Below are positions 43,522-51,732 of a stretch of DNA of 64,000 nt, piece after piece (position 1 is the first letter of the stretch; the number at the start of each line of letters is the position of its first letter). Below the pieces are notes generated by a model, which saw only the letters and a program-made list of their open reading frames with translations, ran no database searches and was not told where the DNA came from. The position numbers were made by a program, and so were the translations under genes. Origin of the DNA: Sunxiuqinia sp965230765 (GTDB lineage: Bacteria > Bacteroidota > Bacteroidia > Bacteroidales > Prolixibacteraceae); the NCBI GenBank assembly GCA_965230765.1, contig CBDDLR010000001.1, positions 1,116,001 through 1,180,000 on the forward strand. Reading direction: 5' to 3'.

Positions 43522-44505
43522 TTAAAAATTATAGCGGACAGTAAAACCGTAATTAATATGTGAAATATCTATGTCGTTTTCAAGTTCCTGATCTTCCATA
43601 TTGTAATTCAAACTCTTAATAGAAGCTTTATGAAGTTTGCCCCAAATAAAGCTTCCCGCCAAACCTGCAGACAGTTGAGATGTAAAACAATATTCGAGCG
43701 ATAAACCGCCTTTGACACCCAGAGTAGTGCTTTTAGTTACCGAATTTGACAGGTCAAAATATTGCGGAGGGTGCCCCATGTAAAAATCATTTTCGCCCCA
43801 ATAAATTTGATATTGATTGCCCCGGCTTTCATCTCGGAAGGAAACAATGCCTGGTGATAGGATTTCAGTAATTTTTATTTTTCGCTTCTTGTCAGGAAAT
43901 TGCTGAAACATAACAGAAGGACCCAAAAAGTGAATAAATATTTTTTCATTAACTTCCATGTTGGCATACGTGGGAATGTTCATTCTACCATATTCATTGA
44001 CTAGAAAATTGCCTTCTGATGCTGATTTGGAGAAACTATAATCGACGCCAATTCCAAGGGAAGTCGTCAGCAGATAGTGAAAACTTGCGTTGAGGTTATA
44101 GCCATTTTTGAGCTTTCCAATGTAATCGTCTGCCTCAGATGTTGGAGCACCTGACCCAATTACCCTATTTTTAAAGTCAACAAAGTCGTTAAATAAATGG
44201 ACTGGACCTGCTTGCATCCTGAACAAATAGCGGTGTTCAGGTTTCTGTCTGCTGATATTTTGAAGGAAGAAAGCATTCTTCCCGTAGGACTGTTCTGTGC
44301 GATAATACTGCAATACATCTGAAACGGCTATTGACTTTCCTATGTGCTGGTTTGTAGAAACTTTTTGCTCATAGTTTATATGTCCCGAACCAATCGATAT
44401 TATCCTGCAATCAATCGTGTCTTTCTGGATAGTAATAATTTTGTCTTGTGCTTTTGATGTAAACAATGACACAAAAAATAACAAAATCAGGAGTGATTTT
44501 TTCAT
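43522..44505 (-). CDS. Probable outer-membrane beta-barrel protein
   Basis: The protein has 327 residues and no named family is recognised. The signal peptide ends TSKAQ. An N-terminal soluble part (about 20-90) contains KIITIQKDTIDCRIISIGSGHINYEQKV, the form of the common Bacteroidota module preceding an outer-membrane barrel. The remainder has alternating amphipathic strands (YLFRMQAGPVHLFND, TTSLGIGVDYSFSKS, INYGFTVRYNF) and ends in Phe, as outer-membrane barrels do. It has a good promoter (44555-44587) and sits upstream of the BACON/propeller lipoprotein, with which it may form a surface complex (inference). Confidence 0.72.
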   Translation of the reverse strand: MKKSLLILLFFVSLFTSKAQDKIITIQKDTIDCRIISIGSGHINYEQKVSTNQHIGKSIAVSDVLQYYRTEQSYGKNAFFLQNISRQKPEHRYLFRMQAGPVHLFNDFVDFKNRVIGSGAPTSEADDYIGKLKNGYNLNASFHYLLTTSLGIGVDYSFSKSASEGNFLVNEYGRMNIPTYANMEVNEKIFIHFLGPSVMFQQFPDKKRKIKITEILSPGIVSFRDESRGNQYQIYWGENDFYMGHPPQYFDLSNSVTKSTTLGVKGGLSLEYCFTSQLSAGLAGSFIWGKLHKASIKSLNYNMEDQELENDIDISHINYGFTVRYNF

Positions 44506-44554
44506 TAGGAGTGTGTAGTTTTCGGGGTTTTTATCTTAAAATATAAATATTGCT

Positions 44555-44587
44555 CAAAAGTAAGTGATTATTTTTATTTTTTGCAAT
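44555..44587 (-). promoter_or_regulatory. Promoter for the outer-membrane protein gene at 43522
   Basis: On the minus strand, ATTG, a 21-base spacer and TACTTTTG (plus-strand CAAAAGTA at 44555-44562) match the Bacteroidota consensus. The predicted start near 44548 gives a leader of about 43 bases. Confidence 0.6.
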
Positions 44588-44618
44588 ATGCGATGTTTTG
44601 TTTGAGATATTTTTTTTG

Positions 44619-44661
44619 AAAAAAACCGCCTTTGCGTACAAAAGCGGTTCATATATGTTGA
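44619..44661 (-). repeat. 43-base terminator-like repeat, copy 2
   Basis: This copy is almost identical to 41390-41432, including the 31-base hairpin core and the TATATGTTGA tail. It lies 73 bases past the stop of the gene at 44734-45378 and should end that transcript on the minus strand. Confidence 0.8.
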
Positions 44662-44733
44662 GTGAACAACCGATCTGTAAATACAGTACGGAAGCTCACG
44701 GAAGCGTACCAACAAGAGTTGGCACGACTATTT

Positions 44734-45378
44734 TTAATCAAACAAAAACCCCAGTTTTAGGCCAGCAACAAGTACGGTTCCGGAATAACCATAATCGAAC
44801 CATGTGTCGTTAAAAGTTTCTATCATGTTTAAATCCTCATCCATACTATACCGAAAACCAATGCCTAAGTAATAGTCAACAATGAAAGGATTAAAACGGA
44901 ATATTTTTTTACCAACAACAATATTTAGCAATAAACGATTGATGTTTGTTGTAGCTTCCTCGGTCCTAAAGCTTGTATATTCATTCCCGTTTTCAATGTA
45001 AGTATAATCAACTAATTGATCTGACTTAATGCCCAAAAGCTGAACTCCGCCTCCATAAGAAAAATAAAAACCTTTATGCAAATCCGGTTTTTTCACGAAA
45101 TATTTATGATGTATTTCCAGACCAATACCGCTCATGCTGTTGTAATAATAGGAGGTAATATCATTTGCATCGGTACTTAAAAAAAATGTTGGTGAAATTT
45201 GCAACCATGATTTCACATTATCCTTCATAGTAAATTCATAATCGAACCGAAAGCCATTTTGAAATACATATTGCGGCACAATACTGATGATCTTTTCTCG
45301 TTTTACTTTACTTTCATCTTGAGAAATTGCGACAAAAGGTATAATCAGTAAAAATACAAATACTAGTTTTCTTTTCAT
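44734..45378 (-). CDS. Probable outer-membrane beta-barrel protein
   Basis: The protein has 214 residues and is not a recognised family. The signal peptide ends VAISQ. After a short linker, strands alternate in the outer-membrane-barrel manner (RFDYEFTMKDNVKSWLQISP, FYFSYGGGVQLLGIK, DYYLGIGFRYSMD), ending in the terminal LGFLFD. Its ATG overlaps the stop of the upstream lipoprotein gene by four bases, so translation is coupled with the LVIVD-type lipoproteins. A surface complex with them is possible. It differs in sequence from the barrel protein at 43522. Confidence 0.72.
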   Translation of the reverse strand: MKRKLVFVFLLIIPFVAISQDESKVKREKIISIVPQYVFQNGFRFDYEFTMKDNVKSWLQISPTFFLSTDANDITSYYYNSMSGIGLEIHHKYFVKKPDLHKGFYFSYGGGVQLLGIKSDQLVDYTYIENGNEYTSFRTEEATTNINRLLLNIVVGKKIFRFNPFIVDYYLGIGFRYSMDEDLNMIETFNDTWFDYGYSGTVLVAGLKLGFLFD

Positions 45379-46118
45379 TTGGGTTCAATTAGGATCGAAC
45401 TTAGTAATTCAATTTCATTATTATCTAACTGGTACTGGTAAAAACCATCATCGCCAATAACCAACAGGTTTTGATTCAATCGGATCACATCTGTTGCCTG
45501 GATGTTAAAATGTTCAAGTAATTCAACACTTTGACGGTCTTCAGCAACTTTAAAAAATTTCAATCCACCATCACAAACGATCAAGGTATCGTTATGAATG
45601 TTTAATCCTCTTGGGCTAGTCATTTCTTTGCTGAATACCAGGTATGGTTCTTTCAGGTTAGAAATATCCACAATCTGCAATTCATTATTCCATCTGCCAC
45701 AATTCCCAAATGTAGAGTTCAAAGTGATGTAGGCAAATTTTTCATCGGCCACAACAGGATCGCAAGAATATACATGTTCGAAATACGACAGCTCACTGGG
45801 ATTATCAGGGGTCTGTAAATCAAAAATATACATCCCGTTCATCGAACCCACAAAAAGTTTGTTTTCTCTCGGAAAGACAGTTTCTATGCCAAAGTTTAAG
45901 TTAGTTTTCTTAATGAATTCCGGATTTTCAGGAGTTGAAATATCGGTAATCATTAGGCTGCTGTGATCCACTGTGTATAAATAATCCCCAACAATTGTAA
46001 AGCTTGCCAATGAACCCCCGGTACCGGGTGATGTATCGGATGCAGGACTACTGTCTTCCATTGAACAGGCATATGTGATAAGTATTAAAATTATTGATAT
46101 GTATATTGCTGTTTTCAT
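45375..46118 (-). CDS. LVIVD-repeat lipoprotein
   Basis: The protein has 247 residues. The signal peptide ends in lipobox ITYAC (Cys18). The body is a set of LVIVD-type strands, for example YLYTVDHSSLMITDISTPENPEF, GMYIFDLQTPDNPSEL and LQIVDISNLKEPYLVF, each about 40 residues apart, which build a beta-propeller. LVIVD proteins are extracellular and may bind other proteins or polysaccharides; no enzyme activity is known. It lies three bases after the related gene at 46122 and overlaps the barrel gene at 44734, giving a three-gene unit. Confidence 0.8.
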   Translation of the reverse strand: MKTAIYISIILILITYACSMEDSSPASDTSPGTGGSLASFTIVGDYLYTVDHSSLMITDISTPENPEFIKKTNLNFGIETVFPRENKLFVGSMNGMYIFDLQTPDNPSELSYFEHVYSCDPVVADEKFAYITLNSTFGNCGRWNNELQIVDISNLKEPYLVFSKEMTSPRGLNIHNDTLIVCDGGLKFFKVAEDRQSVELLEHFNIQATDVIRLNQNLLVIGDDGFYQYQLDNNEIELLSSILIEPK

Positions 46119-46121
46119 AGG

Positions 46122-46613
46122 TTATCTAATTTTCCATCCAACAATTATTGAATTATCAGGTCTGTTTTCACGAATTGAATAAGATAACCCCCAGCCATCT
46201 GGCGACTCCATTTCGGGGAAAAAGTTTTTTATTCGTTTGCTTACATTCACAGAAGTGAGCGATTCGTTAAACTGAACAGCAATTAAATCGACAGCATTGT
46301 CAGCATACAATACATCATTTTTGATGGCTATATCACGAATGCCGTCAATGTGTAAAAAACTGATTTTTTCAGGATTAGATGGATCTGTATTATCGATAAT
46401 ATGTACGCCTTTATATTTTTCAATAATATAGAGGTAAGGGGCTTTGAAATACAACTTACCCGTTTCATACATTGGGCGGGGAGCATCCAGCTTAACCGCT
46501 TTCTCCATTTCATCCCTTGACATAAATATTGGCACGTATCCTGAGGTTGGGATGTAGTTGGTACTTAACATCAGAAATGCAACTGCAAGTAAAAATAATT
46601 TGGGGTAACGCAT
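46122..46613 (-). CDS. Short LVIVD-like secreted protein
   Basis: The protein has 163 residues from the ATG at 46613; this start gives a clean signal peptide (YPKLFLLAVAFLMLSTNY), while the longer form adds nine charged residues. Two LVIVD-like units are visible: YLYIIEKYKGVHIIDNTDPSNPEK and VLYADNAVDLIAVQF. It looks like a short or partial relative of the lipoprotein encoded next, and lacks a lipobox cysteine. It is first gene of the three-gene unit. No clear promoter is seen in the 110 bases to metG. Confidence 0.7.
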   Translation of the reverse strand: MRYPKLFLLAVAFLMLSTNYIPTSGYVPIFMSRDEMEKAVKLDAPRPMYETGKLYFKAPYLYIIEKYKGVHIIDNTDPSNPEKISFLHIDGIRDIAIKNDVLYADNAVDLIAVQFNESLTSVNVSKRIKNFFPEMESPDGWGLSYSIRENRPDNSIIVGWKIR

Positions 46614-46723
46614 CTGAAAAAGTTTTTTATAAAGATGCAAATTAATTCAAATTGGTTGCATGGATAATTTAAAAATTACCGCAAAAACAAAGTATGTGAT
46701 TTTATTTTATTGAAACCTTAATA

Positions 46724-48757
46724 TTATTTTACCTCCGAGCCGTTTTTAACAGCAGACTCTGGCGAAACAAACTTCAGGCTGCCATCAGCATCTTCGGCCA
46801 TCAAAATCATACCTTGCGATTCAATGCCGCGAAGTTTGCGAGGTTCAAGGTTTACCAAGACAGAAACTTGTTTACCGATCACTTCTTCCGGTGTATAATA
46901 TTCTGCAATGCCAGAAACAACCGTGCGTTGATCAATACCTGTATCAACCAACAGTTTCATCAACTTTTTAGTTTTAGCTACTTTTTCGGCTTCCAAGATG
47001 GTTCCGGTCCGGATATCCATTTTCATGAAATCATCGAAACTGCAATTTTCTTTGGCAGGTGCAGCAGTTGCCTCAGCCATTTCGTTGGCTTTTTTGGTAT
47101 CCAGTAATTTTTGAACCTGAGTCTCGATTGTTTTGTCCTCAATCTTTTCAAAAAGCAGTTCTGGTTTGTTGATTTTGTGTCCGGCTACCAATAAATCAGT
47201 TCTTCCCAATTCACTCCAGTCCAGCTTTTCCATGTTAATGAAACCTCTCAGTTTTTCCATGCTGAATGGAAGGAAAGGCTCAAGCATAATGGTCAGGTTG
47301 GCAGTAATTTGAAGGCAGATATTCATCACAGTTTTTACTCGTTCCGGATCAGTTTTAACAACCTTCCAGGGTTCTTCATCGGCCAGGTATTTATTTCCAA
47401 GTCGGGCCAAATCCATGGCTAGTTTTAGTGCTTCACGGAAACGGTAATTGTCCAGGCTTTTTTCAACTTCAGTTTTCAACTTGGCAATTTCAGCCAGTGT
47501 AGCTTTATCAACAGCATTAGTTTCGCCCAATGCTGGGATTTCACCATCATAATATTTTTGCGTAAGCACCAATGCACGGTTTACAAAGTTTCCGAGCACG
47601 GCAACCAGCTCGTTGTTATTTCGTGCCTGAAAATCTTTCCATGTAAAATCGTTGTCTTTGGTTTCTGGTGCGTTGGCTGTCAATACGTATTTCAGTACAT
47701 CTTCCTGTCCTGGAAATTCTTCTAAATATTCGTGCAACCAAACAGCCCAGTTTCTTGAGGTTGAAATTTTGTCCCCTTCCAGGTTCAGGAATTCGTTGGC
47801 TGGAACGTTCTCAGGCAAAACGTAACTTCCTTCTGCTTTCAACATACTTGGGAAGATGATGCAGTGGAAAACAATGTTGTCTTTTCCAATAAAGTGAACC
47901 ATTTTGCTTTCCGGATCTTTCCAGTATTTCTCCCAATCAGGTGTTAATTCTTTGGTCGCTGAAATATATCCAATCGGTGCATCAAACCATACGTACAATA
48001 CTTTTCCGTCAGCTTCTTCAACCGGAACAGGCACGCCCCAGTTCAGGTCGCGGGTAACAGCACGTGGGTGCAATCCACTATCAATCCAACTTTTGCATTG
48101 CCCGTAAACGTTCGATTTCCATTCTTTGTGTCCTTCCAAAATCCATTCTTTCAACCAGGGTTCGTACTGATCCAAAGGCAAATACCAGTGTTTGGTTTCT
48201 TTTAAAATAGGGGTGTTGCCGCTAATGGTTGATTTTGGATTGATTAGCTCGGTTGGGCTAAGCGATGTTCCACAGCTTTCGCATTGGTCTCCATAAGCAC
48301 CTTCAAAACCACACTTAGGACAGGTTCCAACAATGTATCGATCGGCTAAAAATTGGTTGTTTTCTTCATCGTAATATTGCTCGCTGGTTTGTTCTACAAA
48401 CTTACCATCATTATATAATTTCTTAAAGAATTCTGAAGCTGTTTCATGATGAATATCTGCACTGGTTCTTGAATACACGTCAAATGAAATTCCAAAACGT
48501 GAGAATGCATCTTTAATAATGCCGTGGTATTTATCTACAATGTCTTGGGGCGTAACGCCTTCATTTTTTGCCTTTAACGTAATTGGTACACCGTGCTCAT
48601 CTGATCCGCCAATAAACAAAACATCTTCGTTTTTCATACGAAGGTAGCGGGCGTAAATATCGGCAGGGACATATACCCCGGCAAGGTGACCAATGTGAAC
48701 AGGCCCGTTAGCATAAGGCAGGGCAGAAGTTATTAAAGTACGTTTGAATTCTGACAT
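46724..48757 (-). CDS. metG: Methionyl-tRNA synthetase
   Basis: The protein has 677 residues. It is a class I synthetase with the HIGH motif at 21-24 (PVHIGHLAG) and KMSKS in the form KISTS (GDKISTSRNW). The zinc knuckle cysteines are 146, 149, 159 and 162 (CPKCG...CESCG). The anticodon-binding helical domain is about 380-540, and the C-terminal EMAP/Trbp111-type tRNA-binding domain about 570-677 (FMKMDIRTGTILEAEKV). It charges tRNA-Met in the cytoplasm. Length and domains are those of full-length bacterial MetG. It has its own promoter-like -7 box at 48805-48812. Confidence 0.97.
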   Translation of the reverse strand: MSEFKRTLITSALPYANGPVHIGHLAGVYVPADIYARYLRMKNEDVLFIGGSDEHGVPITLKAKNEGVTPQDIVDKYHGIIKDAFSRFGISFDVYSRTSADIHHETASEFFKKLYNDGKFVEQTSEQYYDEENNQFLADRYIVGTCPKCGFEGAYGDQCESCGTSLSPTELINPKSTISGNTPILKETKHWYLPLDQYEPWLKEWILEGHKEWKSNVYGQCKSWIDSGLHPRAVTRDLNWGVPVPVEEADGKVLYVWFDAPIGYISATKELTPDWEKYWKDPESKMVHFIGKDNIVFHCIIFPSMLKAEGSYVLPENVPANEFLNLEGDKISTSRNWAVWLHEYLEEFPGQEDVLKYVLTANAPETKDNDFTWKDFQARNNNELVAVLGNFVNRALVLTQKYYDGEIPALGETNAVDKATLAEIAKLKTEVEKSLDNYRFREALKLAMDLARLGNKYLADEEPWKVVKTDPERVKTVMNICLQITANLTIMLEPFLPFSMEKLRGFINMEKLDWSELGRTDLLVAGHKINKPELLFEKIEDKTIETQVQKLLDTKKANEMAEATAAPAKENCSFDDFMKMDIRTGTILEAEKVAKTKKLMKLLVDTGIDQRTVVSGIAEYYTPEEVIGKQVSVLVNLEPRKLRGIESQGMILMAEDADGSLKFVSPESAVKNGSEVK

Positions 48758-48804
48758 GTTTCAGTGATTTTATTGTCGTGAAAACCAATTCCGTTTAAGG
48801 GCTA

Positions 48805-48812
48805 CAAAGATA
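48805..48812 (-). promoter_or_regulatory. Possible metG promoter -7 box
   Basis: Plus-strand CAAAGATA reads TATCTTTG (TAnnTTTG) on the minus strand, 48 bases before the metG start. No TTG partner is found at the right distance. Confidence 0.4.
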
Positions 48813-48838
48813 GTGGTTTTTTTGACTAGCCGAACTGA

Positions 48839-50425
48839 TTAGTTGCCCCGTGAAAGGATAAGTTCGTTTTTCATTTCTACAAACTCATCACAGGTTTCAA
48901 TGAAGGTTTCCCCATGATATCCTCTTTCTGGAAATCCCCGTGGTGTTCTTCCGCTGGAACCATCATTGCCGTTGTTACCATTTACACATCCGTATCCACC
49001 ATGTCCACCGTTTCCTCCATTACCAGCACTCCCTTGGCTGCCACCAGATCCGCCATGATTTGAAGAGGTGAACAGGTGTTGATAGTGCTTAGCATCGTCA
49101 GTAAAATGTAAATAAATGTTTCCACCATTTCCACCACAACCCCCAAAGCCGCCATCGCCACCATTCCCACCATTACCGCCATCTTCACCTGGGTCCTGGT
49201 GTTTAATCTTGACTTCGACAGTTTCTTCCACGTCCCGATAAACTGTTTTGTAAACAGCACGTTCTACCTCAATTTCCTCCTCTTCGCCTTCATCATTAAT
49301 TACTTTTTTCTTTTCCTTAACGATGACCCTTTCCCTGAAAGGTTTGCGAACAATCCGCTTTTCCTTTTTTATTTCGTACCAAATACGGCCGTCTTTTCCT
49401 TTACCTCCGTTTCCCCCATTGCCACCATCGCCTCCGTCACCACCTCTTCCCCCGGTTGATGATACATGAAATGCCCCACCATTTGGATTGATTAGGTAAT
49501 GATATTCTTTTCCTGACCAAAAGTTTTCTGCGTACACATAAAGCAGGTCATATCCTAAAATTGGGTCTAAGAATAAATCTGCCCACACTCCTATGTCTGG
49601 GGCATTTTCTCCATGTTGCCCATGATATCCGTTTTCGCCATCACTCCCGTCAGATCCCATTGATCCACAACTGCCTCTAAATCCATCCCTGCCATCAGAG
49701 CCCGAACGACCCCAAAATCTTAATTTGTAATGATGTTTGTAGTCAAGTAAAATATCAAATGTATCACTTACTGCTACATTCAGTTTAGAGCGTACAATTA
49801 ATGCAGAATGATGATTGGAAATTTTTAAGAAGTTGGGTTCGATTGTGAATTTTCCATTGCTCCAAATACCATCTTTTGTAGCATATTTAAAACGGTTGGC
49901 TTCTCGTTTTTTGTGTAAGTTGTTGTAAACACGTGTTTGCCCATTGTTGAACTTAGATATTATTTTTCCTTTTACAACACAGCCAGGGGCTTTGTCGAAG
50001 TGGTCATTGGGCAGATAATCAATTTTAGTTTCATAATTTAAGGGGATTAGCATCCTTTTTTTCAGCTCTTCTTGTTTTTTCGGAATGACTGATATGCTAA
50101 TGTATTTCCCTTTTGATGGTAGAAGTTGAGGGTTCACCATTATTCTTCCACCACTGTTTTTCCCTCCTTGTACTTCAATCCGGTATCGCCACCAGCCAAC
50201 TGTTCGTCCTATAATTCCTTTTGTTTTACGCACTTTCCCATTTTTACGGTAAGCAATCACAGATATATTGAAACTTTCGTTTGGAAGAACTAACTGATTA
50301 CGGTCATACACAATTTGAATTGAATCAAGTTTTGAACGAAACAAAAACGCATTTACTGGCGCAGTTCCAGACAACACAATTATTACGATAAGTAGAAAAG
50401 AAGATATGAAGGTAGAGTTTTTCAT
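48839..50425 (-). CDS. Secreted collagen-like, glycine-rich protein of unknown function
   Basis: The protein has 528 residues. The signal peptide ends PVNAF. About 30-235 is a beta-rich domain of unknown type. Then come four glycine-rich blocks at about 239-272, 325-347, 413-436 and 458-493. The first is a regular Gly-X-Y collagen-like run of about twelve triplets; the others are GGN/GGD repeats. Between blocks two and three lies a highly charged KEKRIVRKPFRERV to VERAVYKTVYRDVEET segment (about 352-408). Collagen-like proteins form trimeric fibres on cell surfaces, so a structural or adhesive role is possible but unproven. It lies upstream of metG with a 170-base-plus AT-rich leader to the riboswitch region. 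Confidence 0.75.
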   Translation of the reverse strand: MKNSTFISSFLLIVIIVLSGTAPVNAFLFRSKLDSIQIVYDRNQLVLPNESFNISVIAYRKNGKVRKTKGIIGRTVGWWRYRIEVQGGKNSGGRIMVNPQLLPSKGKYISISVIPKKQEELKKRMLIPLNYETKIDYLPNDHFDKAPGCVVKGKIISKFNNGQTRVYNNLHKKREANRFKYATKDGIWSNGKFTIEPNFLKISNHHSALIVRSKLNVAVSDTFDILLDYKHHYKLRFWGRSGSDGRDGFRGSCGSMGSDGSDGENGYHGQHGENAPDIGVWADLFLDPILGYDLLYVYAENFWSGKEYHYLINPNGGAFHVSSTGGRGGDGGDGGNGGNGGKGKDGRIWYEIKKEKRIVRKPFRERVIVKEKKKVINDEGEEEEIEVERAVYKTVYRDVEETVEVKIKHQDPGEDGGNGGNGGDGGFGGCGGNGGNIYLHFTDDAKHYQHLFTSSNHGGSGGSQGSAGNGGNGGHGGYGCVNGNNGNDGSSGRTPRGFPERGYHGETFIETCDEFVEMKNELILSRGN

Positions 50426-50624
50426 GGCTGGGGCTCTTTGTTTTCACTATTGAAACTTCAAGAACTGTACCATTATAATAAATGGTAAGAATTTTGATCT
50501 TATAATTGGATTGGAAAGCTTGAATGCTATTGCAGCAGGAGCGTTTTGTTTTACACTCCTATAGAAAATATTTATAAGCAGTGGTCTGTACATTTTCGTC
50601 GCCTCTATTTCCCAAAATAATTTC

Positions 50625-50632
50625 TACTTTTG
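50625..50632 (+). promoter_or_regulatory. Promoter -7 box for the btuFCD riboswitch transcript
   Basis: TACTTTTG fits TAnnTTTG and places the transcript start near 50639, just where the riboswitch begins. No good TTG box is seen upstream. The 50426-50620 stretch before it shows nothing further. Confidence 0.5.
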
Positions 50633-50639
50633 CAATGTT

Positions 50640-50812
50640 TTGGTTCCATGGTTGTTTTGCAACCGGGATTAATAGGGAATCCGGTGTAAATCCGGAGCAG
50701 TCCCCGCTGCTGTAAGCCTACATTGATTTTGAAGATTTAGCCACTGTCCCAAGTTTTTGGGGTGGGAAGGTATTCAAAATTTAGGGTGAGCCAGAAGACC
50801 TGCCGAAGCAAA
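50640..50812 (+). promoter_or_regulatory. Cobalamin riboswitch upstream of btuFCD
   Basis: The conserved core GGGAATCCGGTG, AAATCCGGAGC and CCCGCTGCTGTAA (50675-50715) and the B12 box AGCCAGAAGACCTGCC (50789-50804) are those of the adenosylcobalamin riboswitch. The 84 bases to the btuF start hold a small hairpin AGGCA/TGCCT (50879-50891) next to the start codon, suggesting control of translation rather than termination. Confidence 0.92.
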
Positions 50813-50895
50813 CTTTGTTTAATTGATCTTCGGGGTGCGAGATCGTTGGAACGTACAGGCTTCCAATTTTCTACTCGAAGGCATTTTGCCTGATT

Positions 50896-51732
50896 ATGAA
50901 AAGAATACATTTTATTTTAAAAGCACAGTTGCTGGTAATTGTTTTGCTGGCTTCTTTTGTCATTAGTTTTGCTGGATCACCTCAGCGGATTATTAGTTTA
51001 GCTCCTTCAGTAACTAAAAGTTTGTATTTGCTTGAGGCAGAAGGTTTACTGGTAGGTTGTACTAATTTTTGCTTGCTTGAAAAACCAGATGATGCCCAGG
51101 TGGTAGCAACTGCCGTTCAGGTAAACCTGGAAAAAGCCTTGTTGCTAAAACCAGACTTAGTGATTGCATCTTCGCTTACTAATCCGGAAACACTAAAGTC
51201 GTTTAGAAAGTTAGGTGTCGAAATATTATTGCTTCCATACGCAAAGTCTTTTGAAGACCTATGTTCACAGCTTCAAACATTAGGGGAGAAAATTGGGAAA
51301 CAAGGGATGGCGGATGGAATTGTTGCTTCTTCAAAACAAAAAATTGAAGAACTGAAGAAACGTGTCCCCCACCTGAGCAAAAAACCTAAACTTTTTTTGC
51401 AGATTGGAGCCAATCCTTTATTTACGGCAGTACCAAATACCTTTATGCAGGATTTTATTGATTTTGCTGGAGGGGAAAATATAGCAGGCGATTTAAAAAT
51501 TGGAAGCATTACCCGTGAGAAAGTTTTAGTGAGTAACCCGGATGTTATTTTCATTTTAATGATGGGATCTTTAAGTGCCGACGAAAAAGAAAGCTGGATG
51601 AAGTACAAAAACCTAAATGCCGTTAAAAATAAGAAGATATTTGTGATGGATCAGGAAAAAACCTGTAGCCCAACACCACCATTGTTTGTTGAGGCACTGG
51701 AAGAAATGATTGATAAAATTTACACAAAATAG
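50896..51732 (+). CDS. btuF: Cobalamin ABC transporter substrate-binding protein
   Basis: The protein has 278 residues. The signal peptide ends VISFAG. The class III binding-protein fold is clear from RIISLAPSVTKSLYLLEAEG at the start, the LLLKPDLVIASSLTNPETL strand, the long connecting helix (about 110-150), and FAGGENIAGD near the second lobe. BtuF carries cobalamin in the periplasm to BtuCD. It sits directly behind a cobalamin riboswitch and overlaps btuC. FecB/HutB-type proteins share the fold, but riboswitch control identifies the corrinoid role. Confidence 0.92.
   Translation: MKRIHFILKAQLLVIVLLASFVISFAGSPQRIISLAPSVTKSLYLLEAEGLLVGCTNFCLLEKPDDAQVVATAVQVNLEKALLLKPDLVIASSLTNPETLKSFRKLGVEILLLPYAKSFEDLCSQLQTLGEKIGKQGMADGIVASSKQKIEELKKRVPHLSKKPKLFLQIGANPLFTAVPNTFMQDFIDFAGGENIAGDLKIGSITREKVLVSNPDVIFILMMGSLSADEKESWMKYKNLNAVKNKKIFVMDQEKTCSPTPPLFVEALEEMIDKIYTK

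Noticed and set aside
48950..49700. Repetitive GC-richer DNA that could suggest a repeat array
   Set aside because: The periodicity is three and nine bases and follows glycine codons of the collagen-like protein; there are no unique spacers as in CRISPR.
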